Translations under genes and position numbers: made by a program
The notes under the pieces: generated by a model
What the model was told of the DNA's origin: nothing
Database searches by the model: none
Seen by the model: the letters and a program-made list of their open reading frames with translations, nothing else
Shown: positions 16,883 through 24,764 of the stretch, one piece after another
Layout of the letters: each line of letters opens with the position of its first letter
Numbering within the stretch: position 1 is the stretch's first letter
Assembly (NCBI GenBank): GCA_026991535.1
Contig: JALXBH010000287.1
Coordinates: 1-37,208 of the forward strand
Length of the DNA stretch: 37,208 bases
From: Calditrichia bacterium
GTDB lineage: Bacteria; Calditrichota; Calditrichia; Calditrichales; J004
Direction of reading: 5' to 3'

Positions 16883-17770
16883 TTACTCGTAGCCGAAACG
16901 GTTGAGCGCCGTTTTATCCTTGCGCCAGTTATGCAACACCTTCACCTTCAGTTCCAGATATACCGGACGCTGCAGAAAATATTCGATCACCTGCCGGGCC
17001 AGTTGGCCCACCTTTTTCAGCTTGGCCCCGCCCTTGCCGATCAATATCCCCTTTTGCGAGTCCCGTTCCACATAGACCACGGCGCGGATATAATCCTTGT
17101 TGTTCTCACGTTCCTTAAACTCCTCGATCACCACATCGGTGCTGTACGGAATCTCCTCATGAAAGGAGCGAAAAATCTGTTCGCGGATAATCTCGGCCAC
17201 AAAAAACCGTTCCGGCTGATCAGTCAGCATATCCGGGGGATAAAAGGCCGGCCCTTCCGGCAACAGCTTTTTGATCTCCGCCATCAACTCCTCCAGACCG
17301 TCCCGTTTTTCGGCGGAAACGGGTATCAGGGCATGGGGATGCAGGGCTTCGTTATACAGGGTCATCAGCGGCAGCAGCTTCTTTTTTTCCAGCAGATCGA
17401 TTTTATTGAGCACGACGATCAGCTTGCGCCCTTTCAGATATTTCAGCGGCCAGCCCAGGTCTATGGGATGCCGGCGACCGGTAACGTCCACCATCAGCAA
17501 AACAATATCAGCATCGTCCAGGGCCAGCTCGATCTGGCGGTTCATCTTGCGGTGCAGTTCGTATTTCGGCTTGACGATGCCGGGCGTATCCAGAAAAATG
17601 CACTGCATATCTTCCCGGTTTAAAATGCCCAGGGCGTTACGCCGGGTGGTTTGCGGCCGCGAAGAGACGATACCGAGACGTACGTCCAGCAAATGGTTGA
17701 GCAGGGTGGACTTTCCGGCGTTGGGCAGCCCGATGATAACGGCATAGCCGGATTTAAAGGATGTTGACAT
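16883..17770 (-). CDS. era: GTPase Era, 16S rRNA-binding ribosome assembly factor
   Basis: 295 residues. The N-terminal G domain has G1 GLPNAGKS (14-21), G3 DTPG (61-64), G4 NKID (122-125) and G5 SAE (152-154). The C-terminal KH domain carries GKGG (245-248) in GILIGKGGAKLKKVG and ends in RFGYE, close to the usual Era terminus. Era binds the 3' end of 16S rRNA and couples 30S maturation to GTP. The G1 alanine in place of the common valine is a tolerated variant. It is the last gene of the six-gene minus-strand run, two bases after the membrane-anchored unknown; RsmA, which acts on the same rRNA end, is encoded elsewhere in this window. Confidence 0.95.
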   Translation of the reverse strand: MSTSFKSGYAVIIGLPNAGKSTLLNHLLDVRLGIVSSRPQTTRRNALGILNREDMQCIFLDTPGIVKPKYELHRKMNRQIELALDDADIVLLMVDVTGRRHPIDLGWPLKYLKGRKLIVVLNKIDLLEKKKLLPLMTLYNEALHPHALIPVSAEKRDGLEELMAEIKKLLPEGPAFYPPDMLTDQPERFFVAEIIREQIFRSFHEEIPYSTDVVIEEFKERENNKDYIRAVVYVERDSQKGILIGKGGAKLKKVGQLARQVIEYFLQRPVYLELKVKVLHNWRKDKTALNRFGYE

Positions 17771-17772
17771 GA

Positions 17773-18360
17773 TTAACCTATCACGCTTAACAGGATGAAG
17801 ATGTTTTGCAAACGGGCGTTCAACGGTTCAAACTCCGTATCCCGCGCCGCGTTATCCATTTTAAACTCACAAATAACACCGCTTTTACCGATAAAAAAAT
17901 AGGCCAGTTTGTCAAAACGGCCCACGGCGTTTATAAATTCTTTCTTAGCGGCCAGCCGTTCCAGCTTCCGGTTTTTGTCCGGCATCAGATGATAGCGCCT
18001 TCCCCCGGCCTCCACCACCGTTTCGGAAAGGGGATTTTCCGGGTTCTGATCTTCCAGCCAGCCGCTTTCGGCGATGGTCAGCGTCAACGCGCTGTCTGCG
18101 TCGATGGAGATATCCATATAATTTACGCGTCCCGACGGTCCTTTTTCACTGCTGAAATTTATGGTAATATCCCGGTTATGGATTTTACCCTTGTACACCG
18201 GGCGGGCGGCAAAACCGTTACGGATCACCTGTCCGCCGTAACGGTCTTCCAGATCCAGCAGATTGCGATGGGCGGCATCCCACAGGCCCTTGCGCAAAAA
18301 AATCAACGCGAGCCATAACAACAAAAGCAAAACCACAACCATGGAAACAATAAGCAGCAT
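17773..18360 (-). CDS. Membrane-anchored protein of unknown function
   Basis: 195 residues that I do not recognise. One strong N-terminal membrane segment (residues 1-24, MLLIVSMVVVLLLLLWLALI) is followed by a soluble alpha/beta region: YGGQVIRNGFAARPVYKGKI, ITINFSSEKG, YMDISIDADSALTLTIAESG and a C-terminal block LAYFFIGKSGVICEFKMDN. The alternation suggests a small DUF-type domain on the membrane surface, possibly involved in comparing or binding a partner. It is nearly fused to its neighbours (8 bases after the M50 gene, 2 before era), so it is surely co-expressed with them. Met7 is an alternative start. Function should not be guessed beyond membrane association. Confidence 0.75.
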   Translation of the reverse strand: MLLIVSMVVVLLLLLWLALIFLRKGLWDAAHRNLLDLEDRYGGQVIRNGFAARPVYKGKIHNRDITINFSSEKGPSGRVNYMDISIDADSALTLTIAESGWLEDQNPENPLSETVVEAGGRRYHLMPDKNRKLERLAAKKEFINAVGRFDKLAYFFIGKSGVICEFKMDNAARDTEFEPLNARLQNIFILLSVIG

Positions 18361-18368
18361 ACAATCTC

Positions 18369-19499
18369 CTAAGCGATATAAATAGGCAAGGGGGTAAAGG
18401 TGACAATAAAAACCACATAGGAAAGATAGCCCAGCAGGCGGCGCCCCGGCGTTAGCGGCAGGCTTTCATCCAGCGTGGGCGGATGTTTGAAACGGATAAA
18501 GACCAAAATAAGAATCGTCCACAACACATAAACCGTGGAGTCAAAACGGCTGATCAGGTAAATGTTTAAAAAGACCAGCAGGGCAAAGGCCAGCAACGCT
18601 ATGCGTCCGGCGCGCTCGCCGAACAGGGCGTGGGTGATGTGCCCGCCGTCCAGTTGGCCGATAGGCATCAGGTTGATGGCCGTAACCAGCAGACCGAACC
18701 AGCCGGCAAAAATATAGGGAAAATGATAGATTTCCGACATGGGCAGCCAGCTCTTTCCGGTGGCCGTTTTTATAAAATCAAACAACAGATTGTCGCCAAG
18801 GGTCAGGGCAATGCTCTGGCTTTGATCCATGGGATGCAGCGTTTCCAGAAAGGCCCATACACTTTGCTGATCCGGCAGGCGGCTGAAGCCAAGCCACAGG
18901 AAGAAGATGCTCATCACCACCCCGGCCAGGGGCCCGGCCACCCCCACGTCAAACAGGGCCCGTTTATCGGGGATGGGCGATTTTATCTTGATAAAGGCAC
19001 CGAAGGTTCCCGGATGAAAAGCGGGAATGTAAAAAGGAATAAAAAAAGGCAGCGTGACCCTGATTTTATGAAAGCGGGCCGCCAGATAATGCCCCATTTC
19101 ATGCACCAGCAAAATGGACAGCAGGGCAAAGGAATAATCCAGGCCACTAAAAAAATCGGCCCAGGAGTTAAAGGGATCGCGCATGATGAACTGCGCCCCC
19201 ACCAGGGAGGTGGTGACCACAGTCAGGAGCAGCAAAAAAACATGCAGAATGTAGTTATCCCGCGCCGGCGCCCGGTCCGACGCCAGAATGCGCAGATAGT
19301 AGTTACGCGCGTTGGCCTCCACCCGGCTGACCAGCCCCCGCATTTCCAGGGCATATTGCAGGGAAGCCAGCATTTCCGGCGTGATGGCTGACTTTTTTTG
19401 CTTATAGACCAACTGGCCGTACAGGCGGGCCCAGATATCTTTTTTCATAGAGCCGCCTAATATTTCGGCGGCAATGCGGGCGCGTCTTTTTGAATACAC
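18369..19499 (-). CDS. M50-family site-2-type membrane metalloprotease
   Basis: 376 residues with about six membrane segments after an 80-residue cytoplasmic N-terminal region. The zinc motif is HEMGH (133-137) in a membrane helix and the third ligand is D284 in NLMPIGQLDGGH, the two hallmarks of site-2 proteases. No PDZ domain is seen between them; the conserved GAF region (FGAFIKIKSPIPDKRALFDVGVAGPLAG) places it in the PDZ-less group related to plant EGY and cyanobacterial proteins. Such enzymes cut membrane-spanning regulators. The start used is GTG at 19499 with AAGGA eight bases upstream; the ATG 17 codons later is a reasonable alternative. It lies 87 bases after pcm and directly before the unknown membrane protein. 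Confidence 0.88.
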   Translation of the reverse strand: MYSKRRARIAAEILGGSMKKDIWARLYGQLVYKQKKSAITPEMLASLQYALEMRGLVSRVEANARNYYLRILASDRAPARDNYILHVFLLLLTVVTTSLVGAQFIMRDPFNSWADFFSGLDYSFALLSILLVHEMGHYLAARFHKIRVTLPFFIPFYIPAFHPGTFGAFIKIKSPIPDKRALFDVGVAGPLAGVVMSIFFLWLGFSRLPDQQSVWAFLETLHPMDQSQSIALTLGDNLLFDFIKTATGKSWLPMSEIYHFPYIFAGWFGLLVTAINLMPIGQLDGGHITHALFGERAGRIALLAFALLVFLNIYLISRFDSTVYVLWTILILVFIRFKHPPTLDESLPLTPGRRLLGYLSYVVFIVTFTPLPIYIA

Positions 19500-19586
19500 T
19501 TTTTTTCCTTATCTCAATGGGGTCAACCCGTTGAATTTACAGGAAGGGCCGTTAAATAGCATAATTCCCCGATAAAAAACCGCCGT

Positions 19587-20312
19587 TTATTTCTCTTTTT
19601 TTTGCCGGATTTTACCGGTCATCGGCACAAAGCGCACCGGCAGCACGCTTTCCATGTGCAAACCATGTTGATCCTTGGTAATCACATTCAGCTCCTGCAC
19701 ATATTCGCCCACCGGGATAACCATGCGGCCGCCCTCCCTGAGCTGCTCCAGCAGCAGGGGCGGAATGCTTGGCGGGGCGGCGGTAACCACAATGGCGTCA
19801 AAGGGCGCTTTTTCCGGCCAGCCGGCATAGCCGTCGCCATGGCGGATAATGATATTATCATAACCCAGTTTTTTTACCGTTTCCCGGGCATGTTCAGCCA
19901 ATTCGCCAATGATTTCGATGGAATAGAGCGTATCGACGATCTGCGCCAGCACCGCCGCCTGGTAACCGGAACCGGTGCCGATTTCCAGAACGCGGTCACC
20001 CGGCTTAACGTGCAACTGCTCGGTCATAAAGGCCACAATATAGGGCTGACTGATGGTTTGCCCGTAACCGATGGAACGTGCTTCATCCTTATAGGCATTG
20101 ATCCGGTCCGCTTCCGGTACAAAGGCCTCGCGCGGGACGGTACGCATGGCCCGGATCACGGCGCTGTCCCGCACGCCGCGGGCGATAATCTGCCGTTCCA
20201 CCATTTGCTCGCGAAGTTCCATGATTTTTTCCGCCGTTAATTCTCTCTTTTTTTCAGGCTTGCACGCCGCCAAAAGAGCCAAAGCAGCAAGCACTATCAT
20301 CAGCGGTCGCAT
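19587..20312 (-). CDS. pcm: Exported protein-L-isoaspartate O-methyltransferase, lipoprotein
   Basis: 241 residues. Family landmarks are MVERQIIARGVRDSAVIRAM, VPREAFVP, YGQTISQPYIVAFMTEQL, the SAM-binding VLEIGTGSGYQAAVLA (about 112-127) and FDAIVVTAAPPSIPPLLLEQL. The enzyme methylates isoaspartyl residues in aged proteins so that they can revert to aspartate. Unusually, it begins with a lipoprotein signal (MRPLMIVLAALALLAAC), with Cys17 as the lipidation site, so it would act outside the cytoplasm, where SAM supply is a puzzle. The ATG lies inside the end of the deacetylase gene (13-base overlap), preceded by GGAGG seven bases upstream, hence translational coupling. Confidence 0.9.
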   Translation of the reverse strand: MRPLMIVLAALALLAACKPEKKRELTAEKIMELREQMVERQIIARGVRDSAVIRAMRTVPREAFVPEADRINAYKDEARSIGYGQTISQPYIVAFMTEQLHVKPGDRVLEIGTGSGYQAAVLAQIVDTLYSIEIIGELAEHARETVKKLGYDNIIIRHGDGYAGWPEKAPFDAIVVTAAPPSIPPLLLEQLREGGRMVIPVGEYVQELNVITKDQHGLHMESVLPVRFVPMTGKIRQKKEK

Positions 20313-21247
20313 AGCAGAGCCTCCACATGGCTGTGTACACTTCGGGCCAGGGCGGCTATATTATAGCCCCCTTCCAGCGTGGAAACGATTCGGCCCCGGC
20401 ACCGTTTTTCGGCCAGGGTCCGCGTCATGCGCGTCATCTCCCGGAAGCCCGCCTCCGTTACCCGCATACCCCCCAGGGGATCATCGACGTGGGCGTCAAA
20501 GCCGGCGGAGACAAAAAGAAGGTCCGGCCGGCAGCGTCGTTCCGCCTCTTCCAGAGCCCGGCCCAGGGCGTCAATATAGGCTCCGTCGTCCGATCCCGGC
20601 GGCATCGGCATGTTCAGCGTATGGTCCAGGCCGCGACCGCGACCGCGTTCGTCGCTCATACCACTGTGGGGATAAAGGGGATGTTGGTGCAGGCTGATAA
20701 ACATCACCCGATCGCTTTCATAAAAAATATCCTGTGTGCCGTTACCGTGGTGCACATCCCAGTCAATAATCAGAACCTGTTCTATACCCTCGCGGCCAAG
20801 GGCGTGGGCGGCAGCCACAGCCACATTGTTAAACAAACAAAAGCCCATGGGCCGTTTTTTTTCCGCATGATGCCCCGGCGGCCGGCACAGGTTTAGCGCA
20901 ACACAGACATCATCCTCCCGCAACACCGCGTCCACGGCGTCACAGGCGCCGCCCGCCGCCAGCAGGGCTGCTTCCACGCTGGCCGGTGAAACTCGGGTGT
21001 CCGCGTCCAGTTGGGCATGGCTTCCCTTCAGGGATAATATGCGTTCCACCATGCGCGGATCATGCACTGCCCGCAGCCGCGTCTCTTCCACCGGCCGCGG
21101 CCGACGCCAGTCCAGTTTTTTATTCAGGACGCTGCTTTTTAAAAAGGTCGCCGTTTTTTCCAGACGGGCCGCCTTTTCCGGATGAGTGGGCCCCGGGTTA
21201 TGCTCCAAACACAGGGGATCATAAAAAACAGCCGTTCGCGTGTCCAT
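20300..21247 (-). CDS. HDAC-superfamily zinc deacetylase (AcuC/APAH/HDAH-like)
   Basis: 315 residues of the arginase-deacetylase fold. Catalytic wording is complete: H126-H127 in RPPGHHAE, zinc ligands D164 and H166 in DWDVHHGNG, D251 in SAGFDAHVDD, and the transition-state tyrosine Y295 in LEGGYN. These proteins remove acetyl groups from lysines, polyamines or similar amines. The EGGYN and DVHHGNGTQ wording resembles bacterial homologues of class II HDACs more than AcuC proper. It shares one base with the stop of the upstream histidine kinase gene (TAATG) and overlaps pcm by 13 bases. Substrate unknown; lysine deacetylation controlling a regulator is only a possibility. Confidence 0.88.
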   Translation of the reverse strand: MDTRTAVFYDPLCLEHNPGPTHPEKAARLEKTATFLKSSVLNKKLDWRRPRPVEETRLRAVHDPRMVERILSLKGSHAQLDADTRVSPASVEAALLAAGGACDAVDAVLREDDVCVALNLCRPPGHHAEKKRPMGFCLFNNVAVAAAHALGREGIEQVLIIDWDVHHGNGTQDIFYESDRVMFISLHQHPLYPHSGMSDERGRGRGLDHTLNMPMPPGSDDGAYIDALGRALEEAERRCRPDLLFVSAGFDAHVDDPLGGMRVTEAGFREMTRMTRTLAEKRCRGRIVSTLEGGYNIAALARSVHSHVEALLCDR

Positions 21248-22989
21248 TATTGCAATTTCGGAAAATATATTTTAAAGGATGTGCCTTCATTGACGCGGGA
21301 TTCTACTTCGATGCGCCCCTTTTGTTCTTCAATCAGTTTTTTTACGATAGCCAGCCCCAGACCGGTACCCCCCTTTTTTCCGCTTGTGACAAAGGAGTCG
21401 AACAGTTTGTCCTGAATTTCGGGCGGAATGCCGCTGCCGTTATCGGTCAGGGAAAAAACAACATCACCCCCGTCCTGCCCGGCGGTAATGGAGAAACGTC
21501 CCCCCGGCGGCATGGCCTCCAGGGCGTTCTTCATGATGTTCATGAATATGCGCTGGATCTTTTCCGGATCGACATAGATCATGCTGGCCACCTTGCATTC
21601 GGTATGGAACTCATACCCCTTTTTGACCACATCATCCTTAAAGAATTTTTCAAAATCATCCAGTATTTTATTCACGGCGCATTTAACGGGCAGCACGCTG
21701 GACTTTCCCTTGGCAAAATCCAGAACATCGGTGGTCATGTTGGTTAAGAACTTGATTTGCTGAATAACAATATCAGCGTACTCGCGGCGCGCTTCGGCAT
21801 CTTCCTCCTCCTGCAGCAAATCGACAAAGCCGTAAATGTTATTCATGGGCGTGCGTAAATCATGGACGATGGTACTCATCATATTGCCAATGGCGGAAAG
21901 ACGCTCGGCCTTTATCTTTTCTTCCCGCAGGCGGAAGGTTTCGATGGTGCGCGATATCTGGCTGGTAATCGATGCCAGCAGGCGTTCATCGTCGCGGCTG
22001 AAATAATCATCACGAGCCGATTTGTTCAGCAGCTCCAGCACGCCGATCACCGTATCGTCTATCAGTAGCGGCACACAGGCTACCTGCCGTATCTCCATGC
22101 CGATCTTATCGCCAAAGGCCTGTTTAAAGCGCGGATCATCCCCGGTGTTGTTGGTAATGTATATTTCGCCGCTTTTCACCACCTGTCCCACGATGCCGCT
22201 CTCTCCGGAAAAGTGAATTTCCGAAAGGGCCACGGGGTCGATGTTTTTCACCACCCGGTTGTTAAACTCACCGCTTTTGGGATCACGCAGGGTAATCAAA
22301 CCCGCTTCCACGCCCATGGTGGTGGCGATTTTGTCAATGGAAATAGAGAGCAGTTCATCCAGATTAGCGGCCGTGTTCACCTCCCGTTCCAGCTCAAACA
22401 GCAGATCCAGCTCGTTCAGTTTCTTTTCCAGCTTGGAGTAAAGGGAGGTGTTGTTGAGAGCGATGGCAATTTGCGAAGCCATGCTGGCCAGCATCTCTTC
22501 ATCTTCCTTTTCAAAAACGCCGTCCTTTTTGTTCAGAATCTGCAGCACACCGATAATAGCCCGTTCGCGGGTTTGGTCGGTGGTAGCCTCAAAAATGGGC
22601 ATACACAGAATACTGCGCGTTTTATAACCGGTCTTTTTATCGATAGCGGGATTAAAGCGGTCATCCTTATAGGCGTCGGGGATGTTGATCACCTCGCCCG
22701 TTTTAGCCACATGGCCGGCGATACCCACGCCTATTTTCAGACGGATTTCGGTAATTTCCGCATTCTGGGCAATCTTGGACCACAGTTCGCCTTTTTCCTG
22801 ATCAACGATATAAAAGGTACCCCGCTCCGCATGCATCAGGGTGTTTACTTCCTGAATGACCACCATCAGCAGCCGTTCGATATTCAGCTCTGAGCTCAGC
22901 GCCTGACCGATATGCTGTATGGAATCCATTTCCAGCTTTTTCCGGGCCAGCTCTTTGCGTAGTTGTGCTAATTCCTGAGATGTATCCAT
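21247..22989 (-). CDS. GAF-domain sensor histidine kinase
   Basis: 580 residues, cytoplasmic. A short coiled coil (1-25) is followed by two GAF domains (about 30-185 and 208-352), a HisKA domain with H376 in MSTIVHDLRTPMNN, and an ATPase domain with NIMKNALEAMPPGG, TDNGSGIPPE and a GGTGLGLAIV lid. GAF domains bind small ligands such as cyclic nucleotides or sense redox state; the ligand is unclear. No receiver domain or response regulator adjoins it. A candidate promoter (TTGACG-17-TATTTT) lies just upstream, and it heads the operon through era. The STAS-domain gene lies just upstream across a terminator, so a partner-switch link is conceivable but unproved. Confidence 0.9.
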   Translation of the reverse strand: MDTSQELAQLRKELARKKLEMDSIQHIGQALSSELNIERLLMVVIQEVNTLMHAERGTFYIVDQEKGELWSKIAQNAEITEIRLKIGVGIAGHVAKTGEVINIPDAYKDDRFNPAIDKKTGYKTRSILCMPIFEATTDQTRERAIIGVLQILNKKDGVFEKEDEEMLASMASQIAIALNNTSLYSKLEKKLNELDLLFELEREVNTAANLDELLSISIDKIATTMGVEAGLITLRDPKSGEFNNRVVKNIDPVALSEIHFSGESGIVGQVVKSGEIYITNNTGDDPRFKQAFGDKIGMEIRQVACVPLLIDDTVIGVLELLNKSARDDYFSRDDERLLASITSQISRTIETFRLREEKIKAERLSAIGNMMSTIVHDLRTPMNNIYGFVDLLQEEEDAEARREYADIVIQQIKFLTNMTTDVLDFAKGKSSVLPVKCAVNKILDDFEKFFKDDVVKKGYEFHTECKVASMIYVDPEKIQRIFMNIMKNALEAMPPGGRFSITAGQDGGDVVFSLTDNGSGIPPEIQDKLFDSFVTSGKKGGTGLGLAIVKKLIEEQKGRIEVESRVNEGTSFKIYFPKLQ

Positions 22990-23018
22990 AAATCTAAGTC
23001 CGTTTATTTTGCTTATAT

Positions 23019-23047
23019 AAAATAGGAAGAGGTCGGGTTATCGTCAA
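23019..23047 (-). promoter_or_regulatory. Candidate promoter of the GAF kinase-to-era operon
   Basis: On the minus strand TTGACG (23042-23047) and TATTTT (23019-23024) are separated by 17 bases. It lies between the terminator of the STAS gene and the kinase start, in the only gap large enough for the operon's promoter. Sigma-70-like match by eye only. Confidence 0.55.
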
Positions 23048-23079
23048 GATAAGGCAATTTATCACCCGTAAAAACAAAA

Positions 23080-23107
23080 AAAGGGATTGAGTTCCCCCAA
23101 TCCCTTT
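23080..23107 (-). terminator. Rho-independent terminator of the STAS gene
   Basis: AAAGGGATTG (23080-23089) pairs perfectly with CAATCCCTTT (23098-23107) around an 8-base loop. Read on the minus strand it is followed by TTTTTGTTTTT, a clear U tract. It sits 20 bases past the STAS stop codon. Confidence 0.9.
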
Positions 23108-23126
23108 ATTTTTTAAACTGTTTATA

Positions 23127-23465
23127 CTAATTAAATGATGAAATCGCCCGGTCGACGGTTTCGTAGGTCTCAAAAACCTTGATCAGTTGTGTAATCATCA
23201 ACAGGCTTTGCACTTTTTCGGTAACGCGGGCCAATACCAGGCGTCCGCCGGCGTTATCCAGGGTTGTTTTAGATGCCATCAACACGCCCATGCCGGAACT
23301 GTTCATCCACTTTACATCACCCAGATCGATAACGATATTCTTGATGCCGTCATGAATCAGCCCTTTGACATGGTCATGAACTTCGGTGGTTTCCGGTCCT
23401 CCCATCATTTTCCCGGAAAGGGATAAAATGGCGATATGATTCTCAATTTTTTCTTTAATCTTCAT
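23127..23465 (-). CDS. STAS-domain anti-sigma-factor antagonist
   Basis: 112 residues forming one STAS domain (SpoIIAA/RsbV type): IAILSLSGKMMGGPETTEVH, NIVIDLGDVKWMNSSGMGVL and GGRLVLARVTEKVQSLL. The switch serine is S56 in WMNSSGMG, the residue phosphorylated by RsbW/SpoIIAB-like kinases in the family. In its unphosphorylated form it would free a sigma factor or other target from an anti-sigma kinase. No RsbW, RsbU or sigma gene is adjacent, so partners must be elsewhere. AAGGAG precedes the start. The gene follows rpoZ by 69 bases on the same strand and may share its transcript; a U-tract terminator ends it. Confidence 0.9.
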   Translation of the reverse strand: MKIKEKIENHIAILSLSGKMMGGPETTEVHDHVKGLIHDGIKNIVIDLGDVKWMNSSGMGVLMASKTTLDNAGGRLVLARVTEKVQSLLMITQLIKVFETYETVDRAISSFN

Positions 23466-23534
23466 GAAACGTCTCCTTGCATACCGGTTGATGAAAATAA
23501 AATAAGAAGCACAATGTTGACAAGCAAAAGGAAA

Positions 23535-23837
23535 TTATACTTCCCCGTTCTCATCCTCTTCTTCGTAATAGAGACGGATTTTGTTCTCGAAAAATTCCTG
23601 CTGGGCCACCACCGTGGGATTAATCTCTTTCTCGAACTTAATATCTTCCATCAATTCACGATCATAAATATCGGCTTCATCGTACAGATCCATGTCCGAG
23701 AACATTTCGTTGTCTTTTTTCTTTTCGATGCGCTCCGTATTGATATGCCGGGCACGCGCCGAGATGAGCAGGCAGGCTTCATAAATATTTAGTTTCTTTT
23801 CACGAAGACTTTTCAGATCTAATGTTTGTATGGCCAT
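23535..23837 (-). CDS. rpoZ: RNA polymerase omega subunit
   Basis: 100 residues. The N-terminal part (MAIQTLDLKSLREKKLNIYE, then ACLLISARARHINTERI) corresponds to the conserved omega helix region, where NxYEaxxxxaxRAR replaces the more usual NRYELvxxaakRAR. A glutamate-rich tail ends the protein, as in FCB-group omegas. Omega assists beta-prime folding and, with it, forms a ppGpp site in some bacteria. GAGAGG lies about nine bases before the ATG. It is the first gene of a short minus-strand unit with the STAS gene and diverges from the YtxH gene across 181 AT-rich bases that must hold promoters for both. Confidence 0.85.
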   Translation of the reverse strand: MAIQTLDLKSLREKKLNIYEACLLISARARHINTERIEKKKDNEMFSDMDLYDEADIYDRELMEDIKFEKEINPTVVAQQEFFENKIRLYYEEEDENGEV

Positions 23838-23932
23838 CCGGTTTTTCCTCTCGGTATTAAAAATTAGCTGACAAATTTAAAACCGTGGGATGCTATTGTC
23901 AAAATTATTTATTAAAAGAATCCGTGGAACAA

Positions 23933-23961
23933 TTGAAAATAGAACAGAATTTCACTATTTT
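23933..23961 (+). promoter_or_regulatory. Candidate promoter of the YtxH-DUF948 unit
   Basis: TTGAAA (23933-23938) and TATTTT (23956-23961) are separated by 17 bases, in the AT-rich region 58 bases upstream of the YtxH start codon. Assigned by eye. Confidence 0.45.
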
Positions 23962-24018
23962 TATAAACCTTATTGCCTATTTAAATAAAACAAAGAATTA
24001 AAAGAATGGAGGAAAATC

Positions 24019-24348
24019 ATGTCATCGGAAAATGGAAGTGGTTTTTTTAGCGGTTTGGTTGTTGGTGGCGCCATCGGTTTAATCGCCGGTGTTTTGTTTG
24101 CTCCCAAGTCGGGCCGGGATATCCGGGAAGAACTTTTTAATGACAGTGACGATATTATTAAAAAGGCCAAGGATGAACTGGACAAGATTTATGACGAGCT
24201 TACCGAGCTTAAAAACAAGGTGGGCGGCGTTGAAAAAAGCATGAAAACCGCCCCGGCGGAAACCGCCGAAGAGCGTGCCTTTGAAGAAAGTCTTAACTCC
24301 ATAGATGAAGAGACGGACAGCGAAGAGACCAAAACTAAAGAGTCATAA
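24019..24348 (+). CDS. YtxH-domain membrane protein
   Basis: 109 residues. The N-terminal glycine-rich membrane segment (FFSGLVVGGAIGLIAGVLFA, residues 9-28) runs into PKSGRDIREEL, the signature of the YtxH family (GailGa.aGlLfAPksG.e.R). The rest is a charged coiled coil (about 40-85) with an acidic tail. In Firmicutes ytxH is a general stress gene; the molecular role is unknown. GGAGG lies just upstream. It precedes a DUF948 protein by 21 bases, the same pairing as ytxG-ytxH of Bacillus, with the order reversed, which supports both calls. Confidence 0.9.
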   Translation: MSSENGSGFFSGLVVGGAIGLIAGVLFAPKSGRDIREELFNDSDDIIKKAKDELDKIYDELTELKNKVGGVEKSMKTAPAETAEERAFEESLNSIDEETDSEETKTKES

Positions 24349-24369
24349 ATTTAAAGGTTAGGGTTTTAC

Positions 24370-24711
24370 ATGTACTGGGAAATCGCTTTTGTTGTTTTTT
24401 TGGCGGCTCTTACGGCGCTGGTGGTATTATTAATCCCCATAGTTCTGCAATTAAAGGAATCGGTGGGCAAGCTCAACCAAACCCTGGATACGGTGAACAA
24501 AGACCTGCCGGAAGTGATGAGTAATCTGAAGGATCTCTCCGGCAATCTGACCAATACCACCGTAAAAGTTGAAACGGCCATTAGCAGCCTTGCCGAAATA
24601 GAAGAGGCCTTTACCCATCAGATAAAAGCCCGCCTGGCCACGCTGGGCAGCGCGCTGAGTACGGTTATCAAACTGGTCGGCGTTCTTTCCGGCAAAAGAA
24701 AAAAGAAATAA
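24370..24711 (+). CDS. DUF948-domain membrane protein (YtxG-like)
   Basis: 113 residues: an N-terminal membrane helix (EIAFVVFLAALTALVVLLIP) and a long coiled coil with heptads (LKESVGKLNQTLDTVNKDLP, then VMSNLKDLSGNLTNTTVKVE), then a short amphipathic C-terminal part ending in a lysine/arginine run. This is the DUF948 layout, where the coil hangs off the inner membrane. It partners the YtxH protein next door and probably shares its transcript. The biochemical role is unknown. Confidence 0.88.
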   Translation: MYWEIAFVVFLAALTALVVLLIPIVLQLKESVGKLNQTLDTVNKDLPEVMSNLKDLSGNLTNTTVKVETAISSLAEIEEAFTHQIKARLATLGSALSTVIKLVGVLSGKRKKK

Positions 24712-24712
24712 A

Positions 24713-24743
24713 CTATCCGCCTGCCTCGATGCAGGCCGGATAG
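24713..24743 (+). terminator. Hairpin after the YtxH-DUF948 unit
   Basis: CTATCCG-c-CTGC (24713-24724) pairs with GCAG-gC-CGGATAG (24731-24743), leaving a 6-base loop. It starts one base after the DUF948 stop. There is no U tract, so it may be a rho-assisted end or a processing site. Confidence 0.4.
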
Positions 24744-24764
24744 CGGTATCTTATACCTACAAAC

